From Nephrocerus scutellatus (lineage: Eukaryota > Arthropoda > Insecta > Diptera > Pipunculidae): a stretch of DNA of 64,000 nt. The notes beneath the pieces were generated by a model. It saw nothing but the letters and a program-made list of their open reading frames with translations. It was not told the DNA's origin and made no database searches. The stretch is from NCBI GenBank assembly GCA_947095585.1, contig OX352761.1, forward strand, positions 135,376,277 to 135,440,276. The letters run 5' to 3'. How positions within the stretch are numbered: position 1 is the stretch's first letter; each line of letters opens with the position of its first letter. Position numbers and translations under genes: made by a program. Below, piece by piece: positions 40,991 through 52,600 of the stretch.

Positions 40991-42665
40991 TCAATTCAGT
41001 TAAAGAAAAGTTTTTAAAATGGCAAAAAGGCAATATGTTGTGCGAAAAAGTAATAAAGAAGTCAAAATTCTTGTTCATTTATATAACGATTAACAACTTT
41101 GATACTTTTGTTGCTTACTGTACTCGGTTATCGATATCCACAAGAAATCGAAAGAAAACTGTCGAAAGTTGTTATTGTCAGCTGTCAAATGTCGTTTGTT
41201 TCTACTCAACTATCTCTTTTCGATTAAATGCAATGTAGCTGTAGTTGTCACTCTAGTTTTAATTCAACGTAAATAATTAACCGGTAAAATAATAAAAAAA
41301 AAAGGTTCCGCATACAGCATACACCGTAGTCATTCCGTTCTTTATATACGATACAGTATATATGATACAGTCTTTGCTCTGTTTTACTCTTTCCCACATA
41401 TTAACGTCGGCGTTTGTTTGGATTCAAAGGAACGTCTGGTCATTAGTCGGTCACTCTTGTCATTTATCGTTCTCTGCTCTTGGTACCTGCTTAAGCTTTA
41501 GATATAGGATATAGCCTTATCTGTCACTGTCAGTAGTTAGTCAGATTTCAGTCGTTCTCGCTCTGATTCAGTGTCGTCTTGTCTGTTAACCGTTGCTGGG
41601 CGTAGAGGCGTAGCATTTTTCGCTTATCGTTTCGCATTCACAAATTTTTTTCCTTATTCGGAAATAATAAAATATAAAAGTTCGATTGCAAGTTAATCGA
41701 TTTCCAATCGCGTCCCGGATTCGAGCTGCCTCTATGTTAATTAGCCGGTTCGTACTTTTGTAGACAGGTTGCAGTAGTAACAACACGATTTTATTGATGT
41801 TTCTGGGAAAAAAGTTTTAATATAAATTCAATTGCGGTTAAAATAAATTTGATCTAACTTTGTGCCTTTTACTAAACTCGGAATTTTTTTGTTGGTTTAT
41901 CACCTGCTTGCAAAAGTCACATAATTCCCGTGCTAAACTTTTGCACACGTTTTGTTTGTCAGCTTCGGTTGACGGTTGCACTGCTGCAGTTGCTTGAACT
42001 AATCTACACAACGGATTACTCTGACCGCATCGTAAGTGGCTTTTTTATATTAGTGTACTATCTACTATGTAATATACGAGTATATTGTAAAAAATAGAAT
42101 GTTACTCATAGTCCTATAATGATAAGAAAATTAGTCATCGAAATTCCGAGTATGGATCTTCTCTTAAAGACGTCCTTGTCCTTTAGTTGGGTACAATGAA
42201 AATAATGTCATTAAAAAAATTATTAAAAATTCCGAGCAGGAAACGTTAAATGCATGACTTTTAACCCAAACTAAGAATCACACTTGATTGATGAATGTAG
42301 TCGTAAATTAAGTTAATTAGTTTATTATTATGTGACAAAACTCTTCCAATAATTAAAGGAGATATCTTAACTTATGTGACTAACTGTGACAATTGTTTAT
42401 AAATGCCTTTTGACTATGGGTCTTCATAATCAAATTGTTCCAAGTAGGAATCACCCTCCTAAGTCAGATTAATAAATGGGACACGATTTCTAACTGATGA
42501 TTGAAAGAATTCCTCCGATTTCTTACGGCTAGTTTCTTTTAATTCCTTATCTATCTTTGCTTTGTCAGTTGACTGATAGTGCTTATTGCTGAGCTGACAA
42601 AAAGCAGAATGTCCTAGTCAACGGAAAAGTCCTCAACGACCTTAATGTCAATTACTCTGATCAGT
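40991..42665. other. Unannotated; possible untranslated first exon of an unseen gene
   Basis: Less AT-biased around 41380-42035 than its surroundings. An initiator-like TCAGTC lies at about 41547 and a strong splice-donor match CGTAAGT at about 42030. This could be a 5' UTR exon on the plus strand, but no partner exon is visible, so it is only a candidate. Confidence 0.2.
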
Positions 42666-42669
42666 TATA

Positions 42670-43395
42670 TACACTACGGTTCACTAGAATAGAAGCACAT
42701 AATTTTTGAGGATAAAATTGATATTTTTACAGTAACATGCCATGAAAGATAAACAAATGATGATGAAAATTAGAGTAGTTTGTGGTTAATAAAAAATCAA
42801 GTTTTAAGAAATATTCAGAACAAGATAACGTTACATTATAAAGACCTTTTTGCCAAATGAGTCAGAATGGCATGCTTTAATTCGGTTCATAAGAAAGAAA
42901 GTTATGAAAAAATACTGTTTTTGGGTTTTTTTTTAATGGAAATTGGTTTTTTATATCTGTCAAAGTTACAAGGTTTTGGTGGTAAACTGAGTTTATTGAG
43001 TATACTGAGTATACACAATAAACTCAACACACAATGATCCCATTATCATTGTACTGTTGGAGATGCCATCTTAAAGGCATATTGTCCTCCGCATATGGCA
43101 GCATATGATTTTCAAGAATATCACGATAAATTTCCTTAGTCCTTATATTATTGAATAGAACCAATTGGACCAACCCCAAACCAAGAAAAACTGCCCCACA
43201 CCATGACACCTCCACCTCCATGTTTTACCGTTTTTTTTTTTTCGAAGTTTAACTCTTCTTTCCTTTGGGTCGAAGAACATTTCTTCTACAATCAGAACCG
43301 AAGAGATCGCTCCATAAAATGTTTTGAAAATTTTGAATTGTGTGGCTTCTTAAATTTTCCGCAAACTTCCTAACCATTATATTTTTTTTCTGAAC
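42670..43395 (-). mobile_element. Tc1-like transposon remnant
   Basis: The minus strand in mixed frames shows SDLFGSDCRRNVLRPKGKK, KHGGGGVMVWGSFSWFGVGPI and ILENHMLPYAEDNMPLRWHLQQYN, a Tc1-family DDE transposase middle part. The frame 43024-43221 covers the last piece and ends where the second catalytic Asp (QQDN in relatives) is altered to QQYN. The catalytic C-terminus is deleted. A terminal-repeat-like word CACTACGGTTCACTAGAATAG sits at 42671. Confidence 0.75.
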
Positions 43396-43399
43396 GATG

Positions 43400-44035
43400 G
43401 TCTGACATATAGAATAAAAAAACAGTAAAATATTTTATGTATATTCTCTAATGTATACAATGCAAAATCGGATAAATTTTGAAAAGTAAAATAAAATAAA
43501 AAAATAAAAAACTCGAACAACTTTTTTAAATAAAATATACGAAAACCTAAAAATTCCATGTTAGCAATTACGTTACTTTGGTGCTTCTCTTGTATTCGGT
43601 TTTTAAACATTTTGAATTTACACGATAATGTATTGTGTGGTGGCAGGTGCCAAGGAACATTATTTTCACTTTTTGAACTAAGACATAATTTTGTGGGAAA
43701 ATTAAGAGCTAAGCACGATAAAATAACGATCATAAAAATGCACACATGTGGAGTATGCCTATCAAGCGATTGACTACTATACTTTGTATAAAGTATAAGT
43801 ATCAAAATACATAAAATATACATACACAATGTTTTTATGCAGCTTGGTTTTATATTACCTCCTTTTGCTTACTTTTCGCTTTTACTTCTCTTTTCTTGTA
43901 TGCAGGTGCTTATACTTTTAAAATGTCCTATATAAATTTTTTGTAAAGTAGAAGTCCTTATCAAGTTATGAATATGCACCACATAAAGGATGGTCAATCT
44001 ACTGGTTTGTTTTTAAATCATAGGCAATGGCATCT
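43400..44035. other. Unannotated AT-rich stretch
   Basis: The 150-codon frame at 43377-43829 (minus) is hydrophobic and low-complexity, without a recognisable family. I treat it as chance. Confidence 0.45.
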
Positions 44036-44039
44036 TTTT

Positions 44040-44442
44040 TTGGACGATTTGCTTGAAATTTCGACAGCTCGTCAGTCTGATATTCCGCGGAACGAAACAA
44101 TCAGATAATCAGACCTCGGATTATTCGCTTACAAAATATAAATGACTCAGGAGTTGTAAGCAAATGACCATCCGCTTCGATATCAATTCTCTGCGTGGGC
44201 CATAGAACAGCATGATAATGACGTCGATTTTGATCGAAAGATCATCTTTACAGGCGAAGTCCATTTCCATCTAGTGGACTATTTTTCCACGAAAACGCTG
44301 CTGGAACAACAACAAGATGGCGCCACATACCATACTAGCCGTTTGACAATCGATCTCTTGCGCGCAAAATTTGGCAACCGAATAATTAGCCGTTTTGGAT
44401 ATGTCAATTGGCAGCGTGGAGCTGCGATTTGACGCCGATGTA
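44040..44442 (+). mobile_element. DDE (IS630/Tc1-mariner superfamily) transposase, left half
   Basis: The plus strand in mixed frames shows an MTQEL..NDHPLRY segment, then FDRKIIFTGEVHFHL, QQDGATYHTSRLTIDLLRAKFGNRIISRFG (second catalytic Asp in QQDG) and CDLTPM at the edge. A deletion removes the part between HLVDY and LLEQQQDG. It is interrupted at the TA dinucleotide 44441-44442 by a mariner. Confidence 0.8.
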
Positions 44443-45297
44443 CGATGGCAAAGTCCGTGACTTTGTAAATGAAACACAGGTTTTTGGATTAAAAATCATT
44501 TTATTTTTCAACATAGTCTCCTTTGAGCTCTATACACTTTGTCCAACGTTTCTCCAATTTGTTTATCCCTTCCAAAAGATAAGATTTGTCCAGGTCATCA
44601 AAATAGGTATTCGTTTGTGAGATGATTTCATCCTTGGAGTCAAATCTCTTTCCGACGAACCATTTCTTCAGGTTTGAAAATAAGAAGTAGTCACTCGGGG
44701 CTATATCCGGAGAATAGGGCGGATGAGGGAGCAATTCGTAGCTCAAGTTAAGGATTATTGCCATAGTGACGACACACGTGTGCACCCGTGCATTATCTTT
44801 TTTCTTCGCAAAATCCGGTCATTTTTTCAATATCGAATGTGTCCAGAAGCTCTGTACAATATTCGCCGGTGATCGTTTTCCTTTTCAAGTCAATCAATGT
44901 GAATGAAACCGCGTGCATAAAAAAAAACTGGCCATGACCTTGTTGGCCGACAGACCCACCTTGGCCTTCTTTCGCACAGATTCACCACGAGAAACCCACT
45001 GTCTTGATTGTTCCTTGGTCTCTGATGTGTTGTGATGGATGCATGTTTCGTTCACGGCTACGAAACTGCGGCTGAACATCGCCAAACACTCCTTTAAAGA
45101 GTCACACACGAAATTCCCTTTTTTCCATTTTCGTTAAAATTCACAAGGTTGTCTTCTTTCAATGGCTGTCAAACATAAACAAAACTAAATTTTGACATTT
45201 GAGTCAAATGACAAATGCATGTTGACTGGAGCAGTGCTGCCCTTTCAGTTAAGAGGCGGGAAATTCCAAAAGTCACGGAATTATTGACCCGCCCTCG
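44443..45297 (-). mobile_element. mariner element inserted in another transposon (855 bp)
   Basis: Minus strand: frame 44894-45109 (SLKECLAMFSRSFVAVNETCIHH, KEQSRQWVSRGES) and frame 44501-44785 (YELLPHPPYSPDIAPSDYFLF with the third catalytic Asp, then LEKRWTKCIELKGDYVEK). About 100 bp between them is frameshifted. The right terminal repeat reads AAAAGTCACGGAATTATTGACCCGCCCTCG inwards from 45297. The left one has a partial match (CGATGGC..GTCCGTGACTTT) with a small deletion. TA is present on both sides (44441-44442 and 45298-45299). The N-terminal third of the transposase is absent. Confidence 0.9.
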
Positions 45298-45500
45298 TAC
45301 TTTTTTCTATGGGGTGCCGTTAAGGATAGATGTTATGCTATGTTATGTTATCCAGAAACAATTCCAGCTTTAAAACATAACATTGCGACTGTTATTCGCG
45401 AAATGATTGAACAATTTCTTGAAAGCAAGACTCACAGGGTTGCTTTCTGTAAGGCCAGCAGAGGGAGCCACATGAACGAAATTGTTTTTCATTCTTAAAT
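45298..45500 (+). mobile_element. DDE transposase, right half
   Basis: Continues 44040-44442 in frame after excision of the mariner and one TA: FFLWGAVKDRCYAM, ALKHNIATVIREMIEQFLES, FCKASRGSHMNEIVFHS. It ends with the usual C-terminus of this transposase type. Confidence 0.85.
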
Positions 45501-46386
45501 CGGAGATCATTTTATAGCGTTTTTAAAAATAAACTTTTAAATTGGCCACCCCACTTCTCATATTTAATGGAGTTGTGCTTTTGTAGATTTTGTTCGTTTG
45601 TTGTTCACTAACAGTCGCCGTTTGTGTCATTTATTGGTGGTAATAGCATTTAGACGTGTTTTGAAAGGTTTATTGCCCACTGTAAAAACGTCATATTGTG
45701 ACATGTCACGTGTAAAAGTTTACACCTTACTCAAAATTCAGTTTATTCACAATTATTCCATTCATTTTTCCTTCTGTCCATCTTTATTTAAAACCCTAAT
45801 TGATGAATACAACGGTTGGCATCCTCCTGGCTCGTGGGAAGTTTTTATTTTTCTTTTGTTGCCCAAATGAGTAACTAATTAAATGCCGCCAAACAATGCA
45901 AACAAAGAGTGAGAGAAAATCTTAAGTATTAAAAAATATTTAAGTACATACATACATACATTTAGATATGTAAAATGCTACTCGCACACGATATCCACGA
46001 AATGAATGAGTTGGATTGATTTAACATTCTGACGTTGTGCTGTTTACCATGAAAAGGCGTACATCGGCGTCTCACCGTTATCACGAATAGGTGAAATTTT
46101 TAACTGTCTCTTTTTTTGTTAGTTTTTTATTCGCAGATACTCAGTAAGTCAGTCAGTCAGTCAGTAAGTGGGTTTTTTCACATTTAAAATCGGGTATGTA
46201 CCGAACAATGCTCAATCAAAACGGACGCAAAGACAACTTTAAATTAATAGCTATGTGGTAAGCGGAAGTGATTGGCTGCCTATTTTAATATTGGCTGGCA
46301 CTTGGATGAATTTGTTTTGTAATATAAAATAGTTCAACCATAACATTTGATTCACTCGTTGCTTTTTAGATCTTTTTTATTGTTTA
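45501..46386. other. Unannotated stretch
   Basis: Nothing recognised beyond a short (CAGT)n-like run near 46145-46170. Confidence 0.45.
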
Positions 46387-46700
46387 CTAGCTTTTCTCGG
46401 ACGCTTTGCTACCCGCACACGTCAACCCTGGGGATTGTTCTGTAACATATAACCAATAGTTTACATTGAAAATTTTATAAAAATTCGTTTGTAAATAAGT
46501 CTGTTAATAAAATTTGACATTCCCCCCTTCATTTTACCACAGAATCAGTGGGGGTGTACTATATAGCCTATAACCTTTATCCACCTGCATATAATATACA
46601 TTGAAAATTTTATTTAACTCATTTGGAAAATGTGAGTTTCTATAAATAACAACGGCACAAAATTTATTTTTATATAAATTGCAATAAAACCCAAAAAATT
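46387..46700 (-). mobile_element. Helitron-like non-autonomous element, second copy
   Basis: The plus strand has A|CTAG then CTTTTCTCGGACGCTTTGCT, parallel to 32317. The body repeats GTACTATATAGCCTATAACC and ATATACATTGAAAATTTTAT in the same order. The opposite end is unclear. Confidence 0.5.
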
Positions 46701-47265
46701 AAATATTCATCAATTTAGGGTCAATGCCTTAACAGAAAAAGATCTCTTGCACACTCTCTAACTTCTTTAAACCAAATATCAAATATGAAACTCCATCATT
46801 GTGTTAAGTGGTGGGTGTAGTGGGTAGCTAACTAAATTTCTAGTAACGCTTGGCAACAAGAAAAAGTACAATTTGTTGTTGAAAAAAGCTTATATTTTCT
46901 ATGCAGACATATTTTATGTTGTCATCCCTTAAACCTGTAATTCTATCCTTAAGCTGTAGTAGATGTGTGGTCAGATTTAGTTTCAATGGAACAGATAGAT
47001 TCGTGGCTGTTTTGTTTGTCACCTCTGCCTCTTTCAGACGAGTGCAATGTGTACGTGCAAATACGTTGGATTTCTTTTTTCCATGTAATATTTCGATTTA
47101 TAAACTGTTTACCTTTTGTTATTGTTGTGCTTTTGATTATTGCACCGTTTGTACACAATAAAAAGCAAGTAGGTACTTTTAGAAAGTATTTTACGTGCGT
47201 ACATATTCGGTGTAGCTATTGAAGGGCTTAACAACTTTATTTAGTTTTATTTTTTACTGTATTGG
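46701..47265. other. Unannotated stretch
   Basis: Several overlapping short frames on both strands at 46840-47222, none with a family signature. Confidence 0.4.
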
Positions 47266-47269
47266 TGTA

Positions 47270-47595
47270 GTAATATTTCTATTTTTTGAGTAAGAAATCT
47301 CTCCATCCATCTATATTTATATGGTACATAGAAGTATCGTAGGTTTCATATACCAAACCCCTCGACTGATCATGTTCAAAGTTTGGGTAGGGGTTGTAAT
47401 AGTATATCATAAAAGTAGGTTTTCCATCATATTTTGGAAATGGTCAGACTCCTACGTCACCATAAAAATTCTTTTTACAAATTTAGAAATTTTCAGAATT
47501 TTTTATAATAGCGTCCTGAAATTTTAAACTCCTGTTTTGTATTTAAAGAAAACAAGAACCGAAGGACACTTTGGTCAGGGTGCTCCCATTGCAAC
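47270..47595 (+). repeat. Dispersed repeat, left member
   Basis: Shares interrupted words with 49260-49620 in the same order: AAGTAGGTTTTCCATCATATTTT, TGGTC, AAACAAGAACCG, ACTTTGGTCAGGGTGC and CCCATT. Class unknown. Confidence 0.45.
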
Positions 47596-47611
47596 ATACA
47601 GGGTGTCCCCT

Positions 47612-47626
47612 AATTCGTGCCCAATA
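47612..47626 (+). repeat. Target-site duplication of SINE copy 2, left
   Basis: AATTCGTGCCCAATA; its partner AATTCGTGCACAATA at 47894-47908 differs at one base. Confidence 0.85.
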
Positions 47627-47893
47627 GCAATGATATTCGGCGCGACAGACCGTTGCGGTCCAAAGCCTAGCTTCTCGCGACCATTTTCGTTGTGCATGTA
47701 TATTTTTTAGACACAAATGGAAGGAACCTACAATATAAGGCCGGATCCGAACGGCGAATTGAGAAGCTTGGTGTGACAAGTTATTACTCTCGAAACTGTT
47801 TGTGACCCATACTTTTTGGTGTTGCTGGGATTCGAACCACGAACCTCCTTCTCAGTAGCCATGCGCATTTCCACTGAGCCCACGGTGCCCACA
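47627..47893 (-). mobile_element. tRNA-derived SINE, copy 2
   Basis: 267 bp in reverse orientation. Reverse-complement B box GGATTCGAACC fits the consensus; the A box has one extra base (CCACTGAGCCCA on the plus strand). Tail ATTCGGCGCGACAGACC at the left end. Flanked by a 15-bp duplication with one mismatch, taken from the Tc1 terminal repeat. Confidence 0.9.
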
Positions 47894-47908
47894 AATTCGT
47901 GCACAATA
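47894..47908 (+). repeat. Target-site duplication of SINE copy 2, right
   Basis: AATTCGTGCACAATA, continuing directly into the remainder of the Tc1 left terminal repeat (ATTTGGGAAATAATTCTT). Confidence 0.85.
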
Positions 47909-49259
47909 ATTTGGGAAATAATTCTTTTTTGCTTTAACCCTCAAAGGCTATGAATAAAAAATGATTTTGTGGGGTTTTAGATAATTTTATTGTGCACAAC
48001 AACAGTTATAACAGGTGCTCAAAGTGTCCTCCTTGGTTTTGTATGCATGCTAGAGCCCGTTTGTGGATTTCATTTTGAATTCAACTGTTTAGAGTTGCTA
48101 TTTCGGTTGAATAAACAAGTTCCCCATACAAACGAATCCAATACTGTAAGGTCAGGAGATCTTGCAGGCCAGTGAACTGGTCCATTTCTTCCTATCCAAC
48201 GATTACCATACCCTTAATCTAGCCAATTCCTAACCTTTCGGCCATAGTGCGCTGGAGCACCATCCTGTTAGAAATATGATGAAGCTAGGTGAATCCGTAG
48301 AATGTCCTCCGATAGTTCTGGTATATCATTGCGCAAAAACTGCAGATGGTTTGGAGAACTCAGCCTGGGTGATAGTTTGAAGTGTCCAATTAACTTGTTT
48401 CTAATTACACCTGCACACATATTGACGCTAGATTTGTGTAGAAATTATGATTGTCTCCTTCTGTGTGGATTCTCCGCAGCCCATGTATGAAGATTGTGAA
48501 AATTTGTGTTCCCATCTCTTGTAAATTGAGGTTCGTCCGTCCAAAGAATTCTGCTAAAAACTCGTCATCTAAGCTCCGCTTCAGCAACCAGTTGAAAACT
48601 CAAGCCTATTTTCCAAATCATCGGTAAGCAGTTCTTAAACAGGGATATAGTAGTATGGATAAAGATTTTCTCCGTGCAGTACATACATTAAAAATGTATG
48701 TCTGGAAACATTGAATTGCATAGCTAAGCGTCTGATCCCGTAAAATCTAAAAACGGGCTCTAGTATGCATACAAAACCAAGGAGGGTATGGGTTTTTCTG
48801 CAAACTTGTTGGTGATTTTTATTTTTGTTACATGTTTATGACAGATTTTCTGGAGCATATTGACCTCAAAGTTAAAAATTAGCATGGGCAAGAAAACTAG
48901 AACAGGCATAGAAGTTGGAAATCTGAAGACTCAAATAAGATATCAACTTTGTTTAAACGCAGTTACAAAGGCTAGTATTTCTAAACATAAAGTGCAAAAC
49001 GAAGTTTCTACAGTTAGTATTAACAGAGCAATTTCCGTTAACATGGTTCAGGGTACACCAAAGTAAGCTTTTCATTAAGTCCCCGATAAATGATGTTAAC
49101 ATTGAAGATAGACCCTTACTGTAGAACGATTTTTTCTTAGAATACCCAAGAATCATTTTCCAAATTATTGTGCACGAATTAGGGGACACCCTGTATATCA
49201 CAGTTGAACGCGATGGTGCTCACTGGGTAGTGAATTGCCCCGAACAGCTAGTATGTACA

Positions 49260-49620
49260 GCTACTAAGGTACATAATTAAAAGTGAAACCCTTTCTTTAT
49301 GTATGTTCCTTATACATTTTCATACCTTTAATTTAATCGGTTACAAGATGGCGTATGGGTCTTATACCATAAGGAGTAGGTTTTCGTCATATTTTATAAG
49401 TGGTCTAGTGATGTCAATAGGTGAAAATATTTTCCAAAAAAGCATGTTTTAATGATATCCAACATTTTTAAATGGTAGCGGCCTGACATTTTACACACCT
49501 GTTTGGTATTAAAAAAAACAAGAACCGTCACATTTTGAAACTACACTTGGTCAAGGTGCGGCCCCCATTACAAATTTTATTCCAAATCTCTTGTTTTCAT
49601 ATATTGACTAGAATTTGTAG
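49260..49620 (+). repeat. Dispersed repeat, right member
   Basis: Related to 47270-47595 (GTAGGTTTTCGTCATATTTT, AAACAAGAACCG, CACTTGGTCAAGGTGC, CCCCCATT). The two lie on either side of the Tc1-type element, in direct orientation, and are too diverged to be its target duplication. Confidence 0.45.
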
Positions 49621-52600
49621 TAGCCTCCTTAAACTCTGGGTACGTCCAGATAGATAAGTAGATAAAAAAAATATAAAAAAACAATAATTTATTGTTCACT
49701 CAATTGCAATTCCACATTTGCCTGTCACAGTCTGATATGTTGGGCGATTTTGAAAACATCAAACATGTGAAGTGCAGTGTGCACTACACATCATATCAGT
49801 TTGCAATGCGAAAATAATCAGTATTTTTTCTATATTTTTAACAAATTAAAACTCTGGTCACATATTTCGAATGCTGACATTTTTTTTAAACAGAGTAGAT
49901 TCCATCTGGCGTGATTCGCAGTATAGAGGAGGTTACATTTGTTCTTGTGGAAAATTTTGTATCTATAATTGTATTTTAATAGTTTAACCTTAACCTTAAA
50001 CAGATGATTACTTTGGTAAAACGTTAGGCATAAATTAAAGAAAAAGTCTGCGCTTGTAGACCTAGAAAGAAATCTGGTTATTAAAGACGTTTGTCTGTCT
50101 GTTTTCTCACTTGCTTTCCAAATAATAAGTAGAAAATACTAATAGAAAATGGGATAATACGCCCACAACGACTACGTGTGCATAGAAGAATGCTATCAAA
50201 GTTAAAAAAAAGCAAGAAATGCTATGCTATTTTAATTCCTCACATTACAACTGCCTACTAACAACTACTAAAGTGCAGTGCCTTTAATTAGAATAAATCA
50301 CTTTTGCAGGGGTGGACGTTCTTAATTACGGACAAAACTTAGATGCATGGTTAAAATTAAACTTGAGGAAAGATATTCATTTCTCTTAAGCAAAATCCGA
50401 ATCCGAACTGTAAATGAAAATGAATAGTAGACAGCAAATATTTATTTCCATAGTCTGGACCTGTAGTCAGAACAGCACATCTCAATAAATTAGTGAAAAT
50501 TCTCCTAAAATTACTCATTGCTTTCTTCTTTCTTGTACGACTTCGTCCTCTTCCTCCTCACCAGATTTTTAATGATCTCTTGAAAATACATCAATGAATT
50601 TTCAATGAACTGCGTTGTCTGTTATATCAGACTCGATTTTTCACAAATTTTCTTCCTTTTTTTCAAAAAAATATTTGGAAATTGTGCAGCGAAGCGCCCA
50701 ACCGAGTCACTTATATACATAGTATGTATTTATTTTATAAATATTTAAAAAATTAACTAAAATGTTTAAGCATGCATGGTAATTGTAGATTTTGCGTGCG
50801 TGTTTAAATTTTGATCTGGTCCACTGCACATGAAGAACTTCGTATTGCCAGACAACGAGCTTAGTCTATTGTTGATCAAAGTATCTACACATATTACTGG
50901 GGTGATTTTTTGCAAAGCATATTATATATGATGAGATCTCTGCTCATGCAATGCAATCAGAGAAGAGCAATTATTAACGCCGCTAATAAATTAAAAATCG
51001 AAAACGAACATACCTACATATATTTGCATAAAACCAGTTTTCTTCAACTTGCATTTGTTTGGTTGCTTCACAGTATAAGAATAAAAATAAATGAAGAAAA
51101 AGCTGTTAAAATATTCGTCGCTTTAGAACGCGTTATACCATCTATTTTCGTTTTTTAGAATTTTTCCAAATTAAAGTGACAAAAAGTTGACTTGCCAGTT
51201 GTAGTCCGGTTTCCCTTGCATCTAATCAAAATTGTATTTGAAGCCAAAATCAAAAAGCAGCAGAACCTAATATTTATTTTAAATAATTTTATAATTATAC
51301 AATTTCGTGGTCGAGTATAGGGATTAGGATTTTATTCTGCAAATTTCAAAACAAGATAACAAAGCTCATACAAATACATATACTTTTTAGGTGTTCAGGG
51401 TATTTTATCAAACAAGAAAGTTCAATGTACCAACTTAACGAATACATGTAACCGACCGCATGATTATCTAAGAGGATCTTTCAGCATCGATAAGCAGAAC
51501 GGTGTTTGCACTGTTAACCGCATATCGCTCTACTGATTCCTCTTTTAGTTGTGTCTGGTTTCATTTATTTAATAATAATTTCTTCAACTCTCGGTACCGT
51601 TGATATTTTGTTGTATTTGCTATTAAATATCTATAAATATAATATATAACAATAAATAAGAATTAAGGCATAATTAAGTATTTTCTTGTGGCCGAATAAA
51701 GTGTTAAAAGAATAAGGTATAAATTTTTTTTTTGTTATAGATCTGCAATTAAGACTTTAAAATTGATTTCAAAGTTTTAAAATAGATTATATTTAATGAC
51801 ATATTTTCTGTTCTTAGCTTTTCTTATTTAGGTTATTTCGAATGCCAGAAAATGGAATAAAGCTAAAATATATAAACCCTGTTATGCTGTGGTTATAATA
51901 TGTTAGCTACCCCCAATAACAGAAGAAGTTATTTATTGCGTTTTTTTTATATTATTTTTTTCTGCTTTCACTTTCTATCTCAAAGCGCTAACCGATATAC
52001 AAAGTAGCTATTATCGGTACCTACAATGAAAATGAGTAGTTTATTGAATTTTTCGCATGGGTTTATGTTTAAAAAAAATATATTTCTCCGTGCCTGTTGT
52101 TTAGTTCTGCCTTTTCGTGGGATACTTTTTTACCCAGAGGAGTTGTTAACATTGAATATAAGGGGTAGATTCTATATTGCGAAACGAGCTAGTAATTGAC
52201 GAACGATGCGTTTAATTTCAGTTTTTTTAATGATTAAAAAAGTATCTTTAACAAATCGTTCGTCGAAAACTCAATACAGAATAAAGATAATGTTGAATAA
52301 GAATGTTGTTCCGAAATTAAAATGAAAAAGCACCAGAATGATCATTAGGCACCCATGTAAATAAATCTATATAGGTATATGCATATTAATTTTTCTTGAT
52401 CAATAGAACCTAATTTACTAAATTAAAAGTAAATTAAACAACAATTTCTGTTGTTGGTTTTTTTATATCAAAAGAAAACCAGTTTTACTGCGGCACATTA
52501 CGCACTTTACCATTTCTTACCTTGAAAATGTTAACAGATGCGCAAAAAATGTAATATATTCTGCCTGTTATAAAAGAATTAGTTCACAAGTTTTATAAAA

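Larger units (their letters stand above)
47599..49193 (-). mobile_element. Tc1/mariner-superfamily transposon with SINE inside its terminal repeat
   Basis: Bounded by TA (47597-47598 and 49194-49195). Terminal inverted repeats of at least 23 bp: left CAGGGTGTCCCCTAATTCGTGC, right its inverse ending at 49193. A minus-strand transposase pseudogene in mixed frames runs from about 48750 to 47990: FSTGC, an EPQFTRDGNTNFHNLH region (first catalytic Asp lost or shifted), FxQDGAPAHYGRKVRNWLD, RWIGRNGPVHWPARSPDLTVLDSFVWG. Many stops. It resembles the DDE transposases with QDGAPAHxxxxV and W-P-x-R-S-P-D-L boxes. A SINE splits the left terminal repeat. Confidence 0.88.

Noticed and set aside
43377..43829. 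150-codon minus-strand frame rich in Phe, Leu and Ile
   Set aside because: Low-complexity AT-driven frame with no recognisable membrane-protein family.
50687..50712. GTGCAGCGAAGCGCCCAAC resembling a Helitron 3' hairpin
   Set aside because: No CTAG/CTRR terminus nearby and no shared body with the other copies.
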